Below are positions 1 to 6,960 of a DNA stretch of 19,952 bases, piece after piece (positions within the stretch are counted from its first letter, which is position 1; each line of letters begins with the position of its first letter). The translations under genes and the position numbers were made by a program. This DNA comes from CALFXN01 sp937957815 (lineage in GTDB: Bacteria > Synergistota > Synergistia > Synergistales > Aminobacteriaceae), in contig DAIQNX010000049.1 in the NCBI GenBank assembly GCA_036788195.1, positions 1 through 19,952 of the forward strand, in the 5' to 3' direction. The notes below the pieces were generated by a model. It worked only from the letters and a program-made list of their open reading frames with translations, did not search any database and was not told the DNA's origin.

Positions 1-51
1 GTCGAGCATGTCGCTCACGATGTCCGGAAGTGCGTTGATGATCTTCTTCAA
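1..51 (-). CDS. N-terminus of a second DhaK-like dihydroxyacetone kinase subunit (partial, runs off the left edge)
   Basis: Only 17 codons are visible. They read M-K-K-I-I-N-A-L-P-D-I-V-S-D-M-L-D, which resembles the start of DhaK proteins (E. coli DhaK begins M-K-K-L-I-N) and of the complete DhaK at 5941-6939 in this window (M-Q-K-I-M-N...M-L). I chose the TTG at 51-49 because a consensus AAGGAGG at 66-60 lies 8 bases upstream. An in-frame GTG at 57-55 is too close to that site. The gene follows the ATC-hydrolase-like gene on the same strand with a terminator hairpin between them. The family call rests on a short N-terminal match and is tentative; no catalytic residue is in view. Confidence 0.5.
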   Translation of the reverse strand, partial: MKKIINALPDIVSDMLD

Positions 52-71
52 TGTCACACCCTCCTTATGGG

Positions 72-105
72 AAAAAAACGACCGGCAGGGGTACCCCCCT
101 GCCGG
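72..105 (-). terminator. Rho-independent terminator or attenuator after the ATC-hydrolase-like gene
   Basis: A perfect 10-bp stem (82-91 pairs with 96-105, CCGGCAGGGG/CCCCTGCCGG) has a 4-base loop. On the minus strand it is followed by TCG and then a run of seven T (77-71). It lies between the stop at 129 and the ribosome binding site (66-60) of the next minus-strand gene. It could end the LIV operon or act as an internal attenuator. Confidence 0.85.
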
Positions 106-128
106 GATGCAGACGGACAGGAATCGGT

Positions 129-626
129 TCAGCTCTTCTTTTTCCGCGTGACGATGATGCGGCAGACGGGTTTGCCCTGCGCGATGGTGTCCTCGAGACG
201 GAACTCGAAGTTCGGGAACATGCTCACGATACCCCGGTCGCCATCCATCGCGATGTCGCAAAGTCGCTCGATGTCCTTTTCGTTGTCGGTCATCTTCTTC
301 CATGCCGCGACGAGCGGACAGTAATGGAATTCGACGACGAAACGATCCTTCGTGACCTCCTTCATGTCCATTTCGAAGATCTTCCTGTAGAGCTCGTTCG
401 CGAAACTCTTCGAGAAGACGGTGAGGTCGTCGGTCTTCTCGAACTTGACCTCTCCGTGGAACTTCCCGCAACGCATGATGGCCGCGCGGGCGAAGTCATC
501 CCATTCGAGGCCGCGTTTCCTCGCTTCGTCCATGAGAAGATACATCCACGTCGCGCGATGCTCAAGCGCCGAGCGCATGTCGTCCACATGCGGTTCGTGA
601 ATTGTCGCCTTGTTTTCGATTGTCAT
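129..626 (-). CDS. L-2-amino-thiazoline-4-carboxylic acid (ATC) hydrolase family protein
   Basis: A 165-residue soluble protein. The segment F-H-Y-C-P-L-V-A-A-W-K-K-M, the following L-C-D-I-A region and the C-terminal G-K-P-V-C-R-I stretch match my recollection of the ATC hydrolase family. The namesake members open the thiazoline ring of ATC on the route to cysteine, but most homologues have unknown substrates. I chose ATG 626 because GGGAGGT at 641-635 is 8 bases upstream; an in-frame ATG at 656 has no such site. The gene lies 54 bases downstream of livF on the same strand and is probably the last gene before the terminator at 72-105. Its position behind a LIV transporter suggests it acts on the imported compound, which is inference. 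The family is moderately sure; the substrate is unknown. Confidence 0.65.
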   Translation of the reverse strand: MTIENKATIHEPHVDDMRSALEHRATWMYLLMDEARKRGLEWDDFARAAIMRCGKFHGEVKFEKTDDLTVFSKSFANELYRKIFEMDMKEVTKDRFVVEFHYCPLVAAWKKMTDNEKDIERLCDIAMDGDRGIVSMFPNFEFRLEDTIAQGKPVCRIIVTRKKKS

Positions 627-655
627 CTTCAGGTACCTCCCTGTCGATATCCTCA

Positions 656-671
656 TGCCCCTCAGGGGGCA
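656..671 (-). other. Intercistronic stem-loop between livF and the ATC-hydrolase-like gene
   Basis: TGCCCC (656-661) pairs with GGGGCA (666-671) around a TCAG loop. No T-run follows on the minus strand, so it is not a standard terminator. It may tune mRNA stability or expression of the last gene relative to livF. Confidence 0.35.
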
Positions 672-680
672 GAGTGGTGT

Positions 681-1391
681 CTAGATCCCCAGATAGGCGC
701 TCGCCACGCTGGGGTTGTTCGCAAGCTCCCTCGCGCTTCCCGAGAGGATGATATTGCCCGTTTCCATGACGTATCCCCGGTCCGCTATCGCCAGCGCCAT
801 GTTCGCGTTCTGTTCGATCAGCAGGATCGTCTTGCCGAAGCCTCGGATCTTTTTGATCAGGTCGAAGATCGTCTCGACGATGATCGGGGCGAGTCCGAGG
901 GACGGTTCGTCGAGGAGAAGCATCTCCGGATCGACCATGAGTCCCCGGCCGATCGCCAGCATCTGCTGCTCGCCGCCGGAAAGAGTCCCACCGTTCTGGT
1001 TCCTCCGGTCGGCAAGAATCGGGAAGAGCGAGAACACGCGGTCGAGATTTTCCGCCGTCGTCGCTCGGGACGCCCGCACGTTGCCGGAGATTCCGACCAT
1101 CAGATTCTCGAGGACCGTGAGGAACGGGAAGATATGCCGTCCCTCCGGGACGTGCCCGATCCCCGAGCGCACGATGTCCGATGGCTTCAGATTCGTGATG
1201 TCCCGGTCCTTGAAACGGACGGTTCCCTCCGCCTTTTTGACGATATTGGAGATCGCCATGAGCGTACTCGACTTCCCTGCGCCGTTCGATCCGATGATCG
1301 TCACGATCTCCCGTTCGCGGACTTCGAAGGAGACGCCTCTGAGCGCCGTGATGTTGCCGTAGTTGACCCTGAGGCCGCTGACCTGAAGCAT
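681..1391 (-). CDS. livF: LIV-type ABC transporter ATP-binding protein LivF
   Basis: One of the two ATPases of a branched-chain amino-acid-type importer; it acts at the inner face of the membrane with LivG on the LivH-LivM channel. Visible motifs are Walker A (G-S-N-G-A-G-K-S-S), signature L-S-G-G-E-Q-Q-M-L, Walker B (M-L-L-L-D-E-P-S-L-G-L-A-P) and the switch region L-L-I-E-Q-N, where Q replaces the usual His as is typical of LivF. The length of 236 residues is normal. ATG 1391 is preferred because AGGAGG at 1405-1400 is 8 bases away. ATG 1397, two codons earlier, is only 2 bases from that site. The ribosome binding site overlaps the end of livG, which implies translational coupling. The true ligand of the importer is not shown by this subunit. 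Confidence 0.93.
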   Translation of the reverse strand: MLQVSGLRVNYGNITALRGVSFEVREREIVTIIGSNGAGKSSTLMAISNIVKKAEGTVRFKDRDITNLKPSDIVRSGIGHVPEGRHIFPFLTVLENLMVGISGNVRASRATTAENLDRVFSLFPILADRRNQNGGTLSGGEQQMLAIGRGLMVDPEMLLLDEPSLGLAPIIVETIFDLIKKIRGFGKTILLIEQNANMALAIADRGYVMETGNIILSGSARELANNPSVASAYLGI

Positions 1392-1403
1392 GGACATCTC
1401 CTC

Positions 1404-2177
1404 CTACGCTCCCCGGGAATGCCCGAGGTAGGCGCTGATGACGTCGGGGTTGTTCCGGATCTCGGCCGGAGTCCCCTCGCAGATCTTGAGTCCCTGGTTG
1501 AGGACCGTAATCACGCCGCAGAGGTTCATGATGAGCTTCATGTCGTGTTCGATGACGACGATCGTGCGGCCGAGCGAACTGATCTTCCGTATCAGCTCCA
1601 TGACCTCGCTCTTCTCCGACGGGTTCATCCCTGCCGCCGGTTCGTCGAGCAGAAGGACCTTGGGATCCGTCGCGAGAGCCCGCGCGATTTCGAGCCGCCG
1701 CTGCGTTCCGTACGAGAGGTTCGCAGCCTGATTGTACGCCTGTTTCCTGAGGCCGACGAGATCGAGGAGCTCGAGCCCCCGTTCCGTGACAAAATCCTCG
1801 TCGGCGCGGAAGGTCGCACTCCTCGCGACAGCCGCGAAAAGCCCCGTTCTCGTTCTCGTGTGGAAACCGACCTTCACGTTGTCGAGGACGGTCATGAAAC
1901 GAAACAATTTGATGTTCTGGAAGGTCCGCGACATTCCGATCTCCGCGACACGCTCGGGAGGGATGTTCGTGATGTTGTTGCCGCCAAACAGCACGGTCCC
2001 GCTCGTCACTTCGATCAATCCTGTGAGCAGGTTGAAGAAGGTCGTCTTGCCGGCCCCGTTGGGGCCGATGATTCCGTGGATCGCCCCGGACCGGACGATC
2101 ATGTCGACATTGTCGACCGCCTTGAGTCCTCCGAAGTGTTTCGAAAGGGAACGCGTCTCCAGGATAACGTCGTTCAT
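1404..2177 (-). CDS. livG: LIV-type ABC transporter ATP-binding protein LivG
   Basis: The second ATPase of the LIV importer, 257 residues. It shows Walker A (G-P-N-G-A-G-K-T-T), the LivG-type signature L-S-Y-G-T-Q-R-R-L-E-I-A-R-A-L, Walker B (V-L-L-L-D-E-P-A-A-G-M-N) and an H-loop His in V-V-I-E-H-D-M-K. The C-terminal tail (V-I-S-A-Y-L-G) is the usual ending of this subfamily. The start ATG overlaps the stop of livM by four bases (ATGA), so the two genes are translationally coupled. It stops just before livF. It is the fourth gene of the livJHMGF set on the minus strand. Confidence 0.94.
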   Translation of the reverse strand: MNDVILETRSLSKHFGGLKAVDNVDMIVRSGAIHGIIGPNGAGKTTFFNLLTGLIEVTSGTVLFGGNNITNIPPERVAEIGMSRTFQNIKLFRFMTVLDNVKVGFHTRTRTGLFAAVARSATFRADEDFVTERGLELLDLVGLRKQAYNQAANLSYGTQRRLEIARALATDPKVLLLDEPAAGMNPSEKSEVMELIRKISSLGRTIVVIEHDMKLIMNLCGVITVLNQGLKICEGTPAEIRNNPDVISAYLGHSRGA

Positions 2178-3166
2178 GACGCGGCCCCCTTTTCTCCCTC
2201 TCCGGCCGCTTCCGGCGCGAGCGCCGCGAAGACGCCGCCTCCTGCGATTCCCTGCGGTCTGACATGCATCGTCACAAGGATCGCAAGTCCGAAGATCACG
2301 AGGCGATACTCCGCGAGGAATCGAAACATTTCGGGCAGCACGACGAGGAAGAACGCCCCGACGATCGGGCCGACAAGGCTTCCCGGGCCTCCGACGAGAA
2401 CCATGCAGAGAATGGCGAATCCTTCGTCGAGCGTAAAGCTGTCCGCACTTACGTAACTCGAAAGATATGCGTAGAAACAGCCGGCGACGCCTGCCCAGAA
2501 CGTCCCGAACGCGAGGTTGTAAATCTTGTACCGCGTCGTGGGAATTCCCATCGATTTCGCCGCGAGTTCATCCTCCCGGATGGCGATCCAGGCTCTTCCG
2601 ATGCGGGAGTTGAGGACCCGGAAGCACACGAACAGCGCCACAGCGGCTATGGCCAGGATGAGGAAATAGAATCCGAAATTCGTCGAAATTTCGTAGCCCA
2701 AAACCGTCGGGAAGGGGATTCCCGGGATTCCCATCGGCCCACGGGTGAATTCGATCCAGTTGAGAACGGTCAGACGCACGATCTCTGAGAATCCGAGCGT
2801 GCAGATCGCGAGGAAGATCCCGCGCAGTCGCGCCGTCGGGATCCCGAGAAGGACGCTCGAAGCGGATGCGATGAGGCCGCTGACCGGGAGCGCGATCCAG
2901 AATCCGACGCCGCATCTCGTCGCGAGGATCGCGGCCGTGTAGGCGCCGATGCAGTAGAACCCGGCCTGCCCGATGTTGAACTGTCCCGAGTAGCCGTTGA
3001 TGATGTTCAGGCTCGTCGCGAGAACCGAATAGAGCAGGATGTTGATCGCGATCCGGAGAAGATAGTCGTTGCCGCGGATGACGAATGGGACGATCAGGAG
3101 CAGACAGGCGCACGCAAGGATCGACAATCCCCTGTGCCGCTGCGTCGTTCGGAAAATCGCGATCAT
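2174..3166 (-). CDS. livM: LIV-type ABC transporter permease LivM
   Basis: An integral membrane channel subunit of 330 residues with many hydrophobic segments. The N-terminal region contains the typical LivM stretch S-L-N-I-I-N-G-Y-S-G-Q-F-N-I-G-Q-A-G-F, and the conserved cytoplasmic loop for ATPase docking is recognisable around R-I-G-R-A-W-I-A-I-R-E-D-E-L-A-A. Its ATG overlaps the stop of livH by four bases, and its own stop overlaps the livG start in the same way. AAGGAG lies 10 bases upstream of the start, inside the end of livH. The C-terminal tail is rich in Ala, Gly and Glu. With LivH it forms the pore that receives substrate from LivJ. Confidence 0.93.
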   Translation of the reverse strand: MIAIFRTTQRHRGLSILACACLLLIVPFVIRGNDYLLRIAINILLYSVLATSLNIINGYSGQFNIGQAGFYCIGAYTAAILATRCGVGFWIALPVSGLIASASSVLLGIPTARLRGIFLAICTLGFSEIVRLTVLNWIEFTRGPMGIPGIPFPTVLGYEISTNFGFYFLILAIAAVALFVCFRVLNSRIGRAWIAIREDELAAKSMGIPTTRYKIYNLAFGTFWAGVAGCFYAYLSSYVSADSFTLDEGFAILCMVLVGGPGSLVGPIVGAFFLVVLPEMFRFLAEYRLVIFGLAILVTMHVRPQGIAGGGVFAALAPEAAGEGEKGAAS

Positions 3167-4038
3167 ACCTTCTCAGCTCCTTTCCGTCCGAGGAGTCCGG
3201 AGGGCCGGACGAGCAGGACCGCGATGAGAATCAGAAACGCGATAACGTCCCTCCAGCCGGAAGAGAAGATCGCGACGCCGACATTCTCGAAAATTCCGAG
3301 CAAGACTCCGCCGATCGCGGCGCCCGGAATGCTCGTCAGGCCGCCGAGAACGGCCGACGCGAACGACTTGAGCCCGGCGCTGCCTCCCATGACGGCATGG
3401 ACGGAGTTGTAGTACACGCCGAGAAGAACGCCCGAGACTCCACAGAGCGCGCATCCGATCGCGTTTCCGACGACGAGGATCCGCCTCACATCGACGCCGA
3501 GGAGCGCCGCGGCTGTCTTGTCCATAGAGACAGCCTTGAGTTCGAGGCCTGTTTTCGTCTTCTTGAGGAAAAGCCAGAGCGCGGCCGAAAGCAGAAAAAG
3601 GACGGCCAGCATGAAGACCTGAATATGAAGGATGCGGACCCCGCCGAAGGTCCAGAATCCTGTGTACACATCCGGAACGAGCTGCTGTTCCGTTCCGAGG
3701 ACGATCTGCGCGCCGCTCTTGAGGACCGTGGAAACGCCGATCGTCGTGATGAGCCACGTCTCGTCCGGCCCCTTCGGCCATCGGCGGTAACAGATCAGCT
3801 CGATGACGAGCCCGAGAATCCACGCCGCTGCGAAACCGGCGACGAGGGCTATGAAGATCCCCGTTTTGAGGAATGTGAGCGCGTAAAACCCGGCGAACGC
3901 CCCGACCATGATCACTTCGCCGTGAGTGAAGGTAACGAGCCCGAGGATTCCCATGATCATCGCGAATCCGATGGCCATGAGCGCGTAGATCGATCCCTGG
4001 GCGATTCCATCGACGAGCGTCTGAACGTAATAATCCAT
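3163..4038 (-). CDS. livH: LIV-type ABC transporter permease LivH
   Basis: An integral membrane permease of 291 residues. The N-terminus (D-G-I-A-Q-G-S-I-Y-A-L-M-A-I-G-F) and the segment L-V-T-F-T-H-G-E-V-I-M-V-G-A are characteristic of LivH. Later G-V-S-G-V-L-L-G-V-Y-Y-N and G-L-T-S-I-P-G-A-A-I-G-G match the conserved second half of the permease. GGAG lies 7 bases upstream of ATG 4038. The gene begins 78 bases after the livJ stop, with a stem-loop in the gap, and overlaps livM by four bases. It is the channel partner of LivM. Confidence 0.93.
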   Translation of the reverse strand: MDYYVQTLVDGIAQGSIYALMAIGFAMIMGILGLVTFTHGEVIMVGAFAGFYALTFLKTGIFIALVAGFAAAWILGLVIELICYRRWPKGPDETWLITTIGVSTVLKSGAQIVLGTEQQLVPDVYTGFWTFGGVRILHIQVFMLAVLFLLSAALWLFLKKTKTGLELKAVSMDKTAAALLGVDVRRILVVGNAIGCALCGVSGVLLGVYYNSVHAVMGGSAGLKSFASAVLGGLTSIPGAAIGGVLLGIFENVGVAIFSSGWRDVIAFLILIAVLLVRPSGLLGRKGAEKV

Positions 4039-4065
4039 GGAACCACTCCATCCCGTTTCAAAGTG

Positions 4066-4093
4066 GCGGGAGGCCGGAAAGCCGACCTCCCGC
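4066..4093 (-). other. Stem-loop between livJ and livH
   Basis: GCGGGAGG (4066-4073) pairs with CCTCCCGC (4086-4093), with a further CGG/CCG pairing inside the loop. No T-run follows on the minus strand, so it is not a classical terminator. In binding-protein-dependent importers such hairpins commonly stabilise the upstream message so that the binding protein outnumbers the permease; that role is inferred here. Confidence 0.5.
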
Positions 4094-4116
4094 TCAATGG
4101 AACGCCTGGTAACGGT

Positions 4117-5244
4117 TTAGCGCGTGTAGTCCTTCTTGACGACCCACTGTCCCTTTTCGACGACCATGACCTTGTACTTCCGCTCGATATCCCCGACCTT
4201 CGTGAAGGTCAGCTTTCCTGTGATGCCGCTGAAGTCCTTCGTCTCGGCCAGCGCGTTGCGGATCGCCGTGCGGTCGGCGGAGTTCGCTCTTTTGATCGCG
4301 TCCGCGAGCATCATCATCGAGTCGTAGGCGCACGCGGCGTGAAGGTTCGGCTTACGCCCGGCAACCTTCTCGAACTCGGCGATAAACCCCTGAACCGCGG
4401 GATCTTTGTCTTCGAGCGCGAAGAATGTATTCGTCACGATGCCTTCGACGGCTTCGCCGCCGAGTTCGATCAATTTCGCCGAAAAAACGGAGCTCGGCGC
4501 AAGCAGCTTGACGTTCCACCCCATCTTGCGGATCTGTCGCGCGATGAGGGATGCTTCGTTATACATGGCCGCGACGCACAACCCATCAGGGTTTGCCTGC
4601 CGAAGCTTGTTCAGGATCGCGGCGTAGTCCTTCTCGGACTCCATGAAGGGCTGCTCGCCGGTGACCTTGAGATTGAACTTCTCGGCCGCCTTGACGAACC
4701 GGTCCTTCGTCACGTGGCCCCAGTCGTTGTTGATGTAGATGACCGCGACGTTCTTCAGCGCCATGTACTCCTGGGCGATGTACTTCACGTTGAACGGACC
4801 TTCGGCGTCCTGCGTTCCGACGATGCCGAACATATACTCCCCGGACTTCGCGAAATCGGGGTGCGAGGCAGTCGGAGAGAGCTGGACCATCTTCGCACGT
4901 TCGTAGATCGGGGCGGCCGCGAGGCACGCGGTGCTCGTGAAGTCGCCGATTTCCGCCGCGATCGAGGAATCCTGGACGAACTTCTGCGCGATCAGCGCCG
5001 CTTCCTTCGGATCTCCCTTGCTGTCCATGACGACGATCTCGACCTTCTTGCCGAGAAGTCCGCCCGCGGCGTTGATCTTTTCCGCCGCCATCGTGACGGA
5101 GTACTTGAAATTCTCCCCGTATTCCGCATAGTTTCCCGTGATCGGCGCGGAAAGCCCGATCCGGACCGTATCCGCCGCGAACGCAACCGCTCCGGACGCC
5201 AGAAGCGCCAATGCCGCTAGAAGCATGAAACCGGTCTTCTTCAC
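4117..5244 (-). CDS. livJ: LIV-type periplasmic substrate-binding protein LivJ
   Basis: A 375-residue exported binding protein of the Leu/Ile/Val-binding (type I periplasmic binding) family. Residues 1-23 form a Sec signal peptide: Lys-Lys, a long Leu/Ala core, then A-F-A before A-D-T-V-R-I-G. The mature N-terminus I-G-L-S-A-P-I-T-G-N-Y-A and the S-P-T-A-S-H-P motif in the ligand pocket are typical. I chose the GTG at 5244 because GGGGGAG lies 6 bases upstream and this start begins the signal peptide; upstream in-frame codons encode a non-signal, Arg-rich sequence. It follows dhaL by 55 bases on the same strand and feeds LivHMGF. Family membership does not fix the ligand: relatives bind amino acids, amides, urea and other small polar compounds. 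Confidence 0.92.
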   Translation of the reverse strand: MKKTGFMLLAALALLASGAVAFAADTVRIGLSAPITGNYAEYGENFKYSVTMAAEKINAAGGLLGKKVEIVVMDSKGDPKEAALIAQKFVQDSSIAAEIGDFTSTACLAAAPIYERAKMVQLSPTASHPDFAKSGEYMFGIVGTQDAEGPFNVKYIAQEYMALKNVAVIYINNDWGHVTKDRFVKAAEKFNLKVTGEQPFMESEKDYAAILNKLRQANPDGLCVAAMYNEASLIARQIRKMGWNVKLLAPSSVFSAKLIELGGEAVEGIVTNTFFALEDKDPAVQGFIAEFEKVAGRKPNLHAACAYDSMMMLADAIKRANSADRTAIRNALAETKDFSGITGKLTFTKVGDIERKYKVMVVEKGQWVVKKDYTR

Positions 5245-5299
5245 TGTTCTCTCCCCCTTCGACTGTCGCCGGGATCCGTTTCCCGGCGAAAATTCTCCA

Positions 5300-5944
5300 T
5301 CACGCGCTCTTCGAGAGCGTCTCCGCGATGCACCCGAGCAACAGGCGGCACGACGTCGCGCCGGGGTCCTGATGTCCGAGCCCTCGTTCTCCGGCATGGA
5401 ACCCGCGCCCCTTGACACCGATCATCCCGGCCGTCGCCTTCATTCCGGCCTCCGCGGCCTCCGCCGCTTTCGCGAACGCAGCAGCAACGTCGAGTCCTTC
5501 GTCGGCCGCCTTGCGGAACGAAATCACCGCGGGTTCGAGCGCGTCGACCATCGTCTTGTCCCCGACCTTCGCGCCCCCCTTTTCCCTGATCGCGGCGAGT
5601 GCCGCTTCGAGGGCCGCGGCGATCGCCGGGCTTCCGCCGAACCCGGTCTTTTCGAGCGAGTCGCCCGCCGCACGGATCGCGAGCCCGTAAAAGATCGGTC
5701 CCGACCCGCACCCGGCTCCCGCGAGCGTCGTGCCCATCCGCTTGACGAATTTCGCGGGCTCGAGCAACATGAAGCCGTCCATCTTTCCCATCAGGATCGA
5801 AAATCCGCGCTTCAGGTTGAGGCCGTGTTCCGCGTCGCCGATCGTGCTGTCCAGTTCGTTGAGCATCTGTTCGTTGGCGTCGACCGTCGCCGCGAGGTTT
5901 CTGAAGATCCCTGCGAGGCAGTCCGTCGTGCAGGCGCAGGTCAT
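5300..5944 (-). CDS. dhaL: Dihydroxyacetone kinase subunit DhaL (ADP-binding)
   Basis: A 214-residue cytoplasmic subunit that holds the nucleotide and phosphorylates the ketose bound to DhaK. The Mg-binding motif reads L-D-S-T-I-G-D-A-E-H-G (residues 31-41), giving D32, D37 and E39 where E. coli has three Asp. Other family motifs are S-G-P-I-F (81-85), G-D-K-T-M (128-132) and G-E-R-G-L-G-H-Q-D-P-G-A-T-S (185-198). The start ATG at 5944 overlaps the dhaK stop by four bases, so the two are coupled. The N-terminus contains three closely spaced Cys (positions 3, 5, 9), which is unusual. In DhaM-dependent systems the bound ADP is re-phosphorylated by a PTS protein; no DhaM gene is visible here, so ATP use also remains possible. 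Confidence 0.93.
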   Translation of the reverse strand: MTCACTTDCLAGIFRNLAATVDANEQMLNELDSTIGDAEHGLNLKRGFSILMGKMDGFMLLEPAKFVKRMGTTLAGAGCGSGPIFYGLAIRAAGDSLEKTGFGGSPAIAAALEAALAAIREKGGAKVGDKTMVDALEPAVISFRKAADEGLDVAAAFAKAAEAAEAGMKATAGMIGVKGRGFHAGERGLGHQDPGATSCRLLLGCIAETLSKSA

Positions 5945-6939
5945 GCCTGCCTCCAGGCCGGGGTCTCGCACGGATGGTCGAAGAGCGACAGGAGTTCGTC
6001 GTCGGTGCGAAGCAGCGTGATCGAGAAGCCGGCCATTTCGAGCGACGTCATGTATTCGCCCACCATCGGACGCGCGACCGCGACGCCCTTGCCCGAAAGA
6101 TACGATTCGACCTCGTTGTAGATGACGTAGAGCTCCATGAGCGGCGTCGCCCCCATGCCGTTGACCATCGCGACGACGCGGTCGCCCTTCGCGAACGGGA
6201 GGTCGCCGGTGATCCGGTCCATCATCTCCGCGACGATGTCGTGCGCGCTCTTCAGGGGTTCGCGCCGGACGCCGGGTTCTCCGTGGATTCCGATACCGAT
6301 CTCCATCTCTCCCGGAGCGAGCTCGAAATTCGGCTTGTCCCGTCCCGGAACGAGGCAGGGTGTCAGCGCCATGCCCATCGTCCGGACATTCGCGACGACC
6401 TTGGCGGCGACCCGATAAACCTCGTCGAGCGACGCTCCCCGGTCCGCCATGGCGCCCGCGATCTTGTGGACGAGGACCGTTCCCGCGACGCCGCGGCGTC
6501 CCGTCGTCCCTTCGCGGTTGTCGACCGCGACGTCGTCGGTGACGAGCACCTTTCGGACCGGAATTCCCCTGTCCGCGGCCTCCTCTTCGGCCATGTCGAA
6601 CAGCAGAATGTCGCCCGTGTAGTTCTTGATGATAAACAGGACTCCCGCCCCGCCATTCACGCGCTCGAGGGACGCGATCGCGTCGTCGAGCGGCGGCGAA
6701 CAGAAGACCGCGCCCGCGAGCGCCGCGTCGAGCATCCCCTTTCCGACGAATCCTCCGTGAGCCGGTTCGTGCCCGCTTCCGCCTCCCGTGATCAGAGCTA
6801 CCTTACCCCGGACCGGCGCGTCGGCCCTGACGACCGCCTGCGTACCGGGCAGGACTTCGATGATGCCGGCGTGGGCTTTCGCCATTCCGGCGAGCATCTC
6901 CGGTACCGCCATGTCGGGCTGATTCATGATCTTTTGCAT
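5941..6939 (-). CDS. dhaK: Dihydroxyacetone kinase subunit DhaK (substrate-binding)
   Basis: A 332-residue subunit that binds dihydroxyacetone or a related short ketose covalently through a hemiaminal to His. The nucleophile is H219 in G-I-H-G-E-P-G. The other active-site residues are present: H57 in G-G-G-S-G-H-E-P and D110 in N-Y-T-G-D. The length is near the E. coli protein, and the C-terminal motif T-S-L-E-M-A-G-F-S-I-T-L-L is intact. ATG 6939 has AAGGAGG 8 bases upstream. It begins 21 bases after the XRE-cupin regulator and overlaps dhaL by four bases. All catalytic positions are retained, so it should be an active kinase subunit. The true substrate could be another ketose or hydroxyketone, because DhaK paralogues of known function include erythrulose kinases. 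Confidence 0.95.
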   Translation of the reverse strand: MQKIMNQPDMAVPEMLAGMAKAHAGIIEVLPGTQAVVRADAPVRGKVALITGGGSGHEPAHGGFVGKGMLDAALAGAVFCSPPLDDAIASLERVNGGAGVLFIIKNYTGDILLFDMAEEEAADRGIPVRKVLVTDDVAVDNREGTTGRRGVAGTVLVHKIAGAMADRGASLDEVYRVAAKVVANVRTMGMALTPCLVPGRDKPNFELAPGEMEIGIGIHGEPGVRREPLKSAHDIVAEMMDRITGDLPFAKGDRVVAMVNGMGATPLMELYVIYNEVESYLSGKGVAVARPMVGEYMTSLEMAGFSITLLRTDDELLSLFDHPCETPAWRQA

Positions 6940-6960
6940 TCTCCCTGCCTCCTTTTCCCG

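Noticed and set aside
51..2456. A long plus-strand open frame opposite livM, livG, livF and the ATC-hydrolase-like gene
   Set aside because: It lies antisense to genes with full family motifs, is very rich in Arg, Asp and His, has no family motif, and arises from the GC-rich third codon positions of the opposite strand. Similar antisense frames at 3085-5220, 5974-7695, 10407-12086, 11905-13266 and 14278-16230 were rejected for the same reason.
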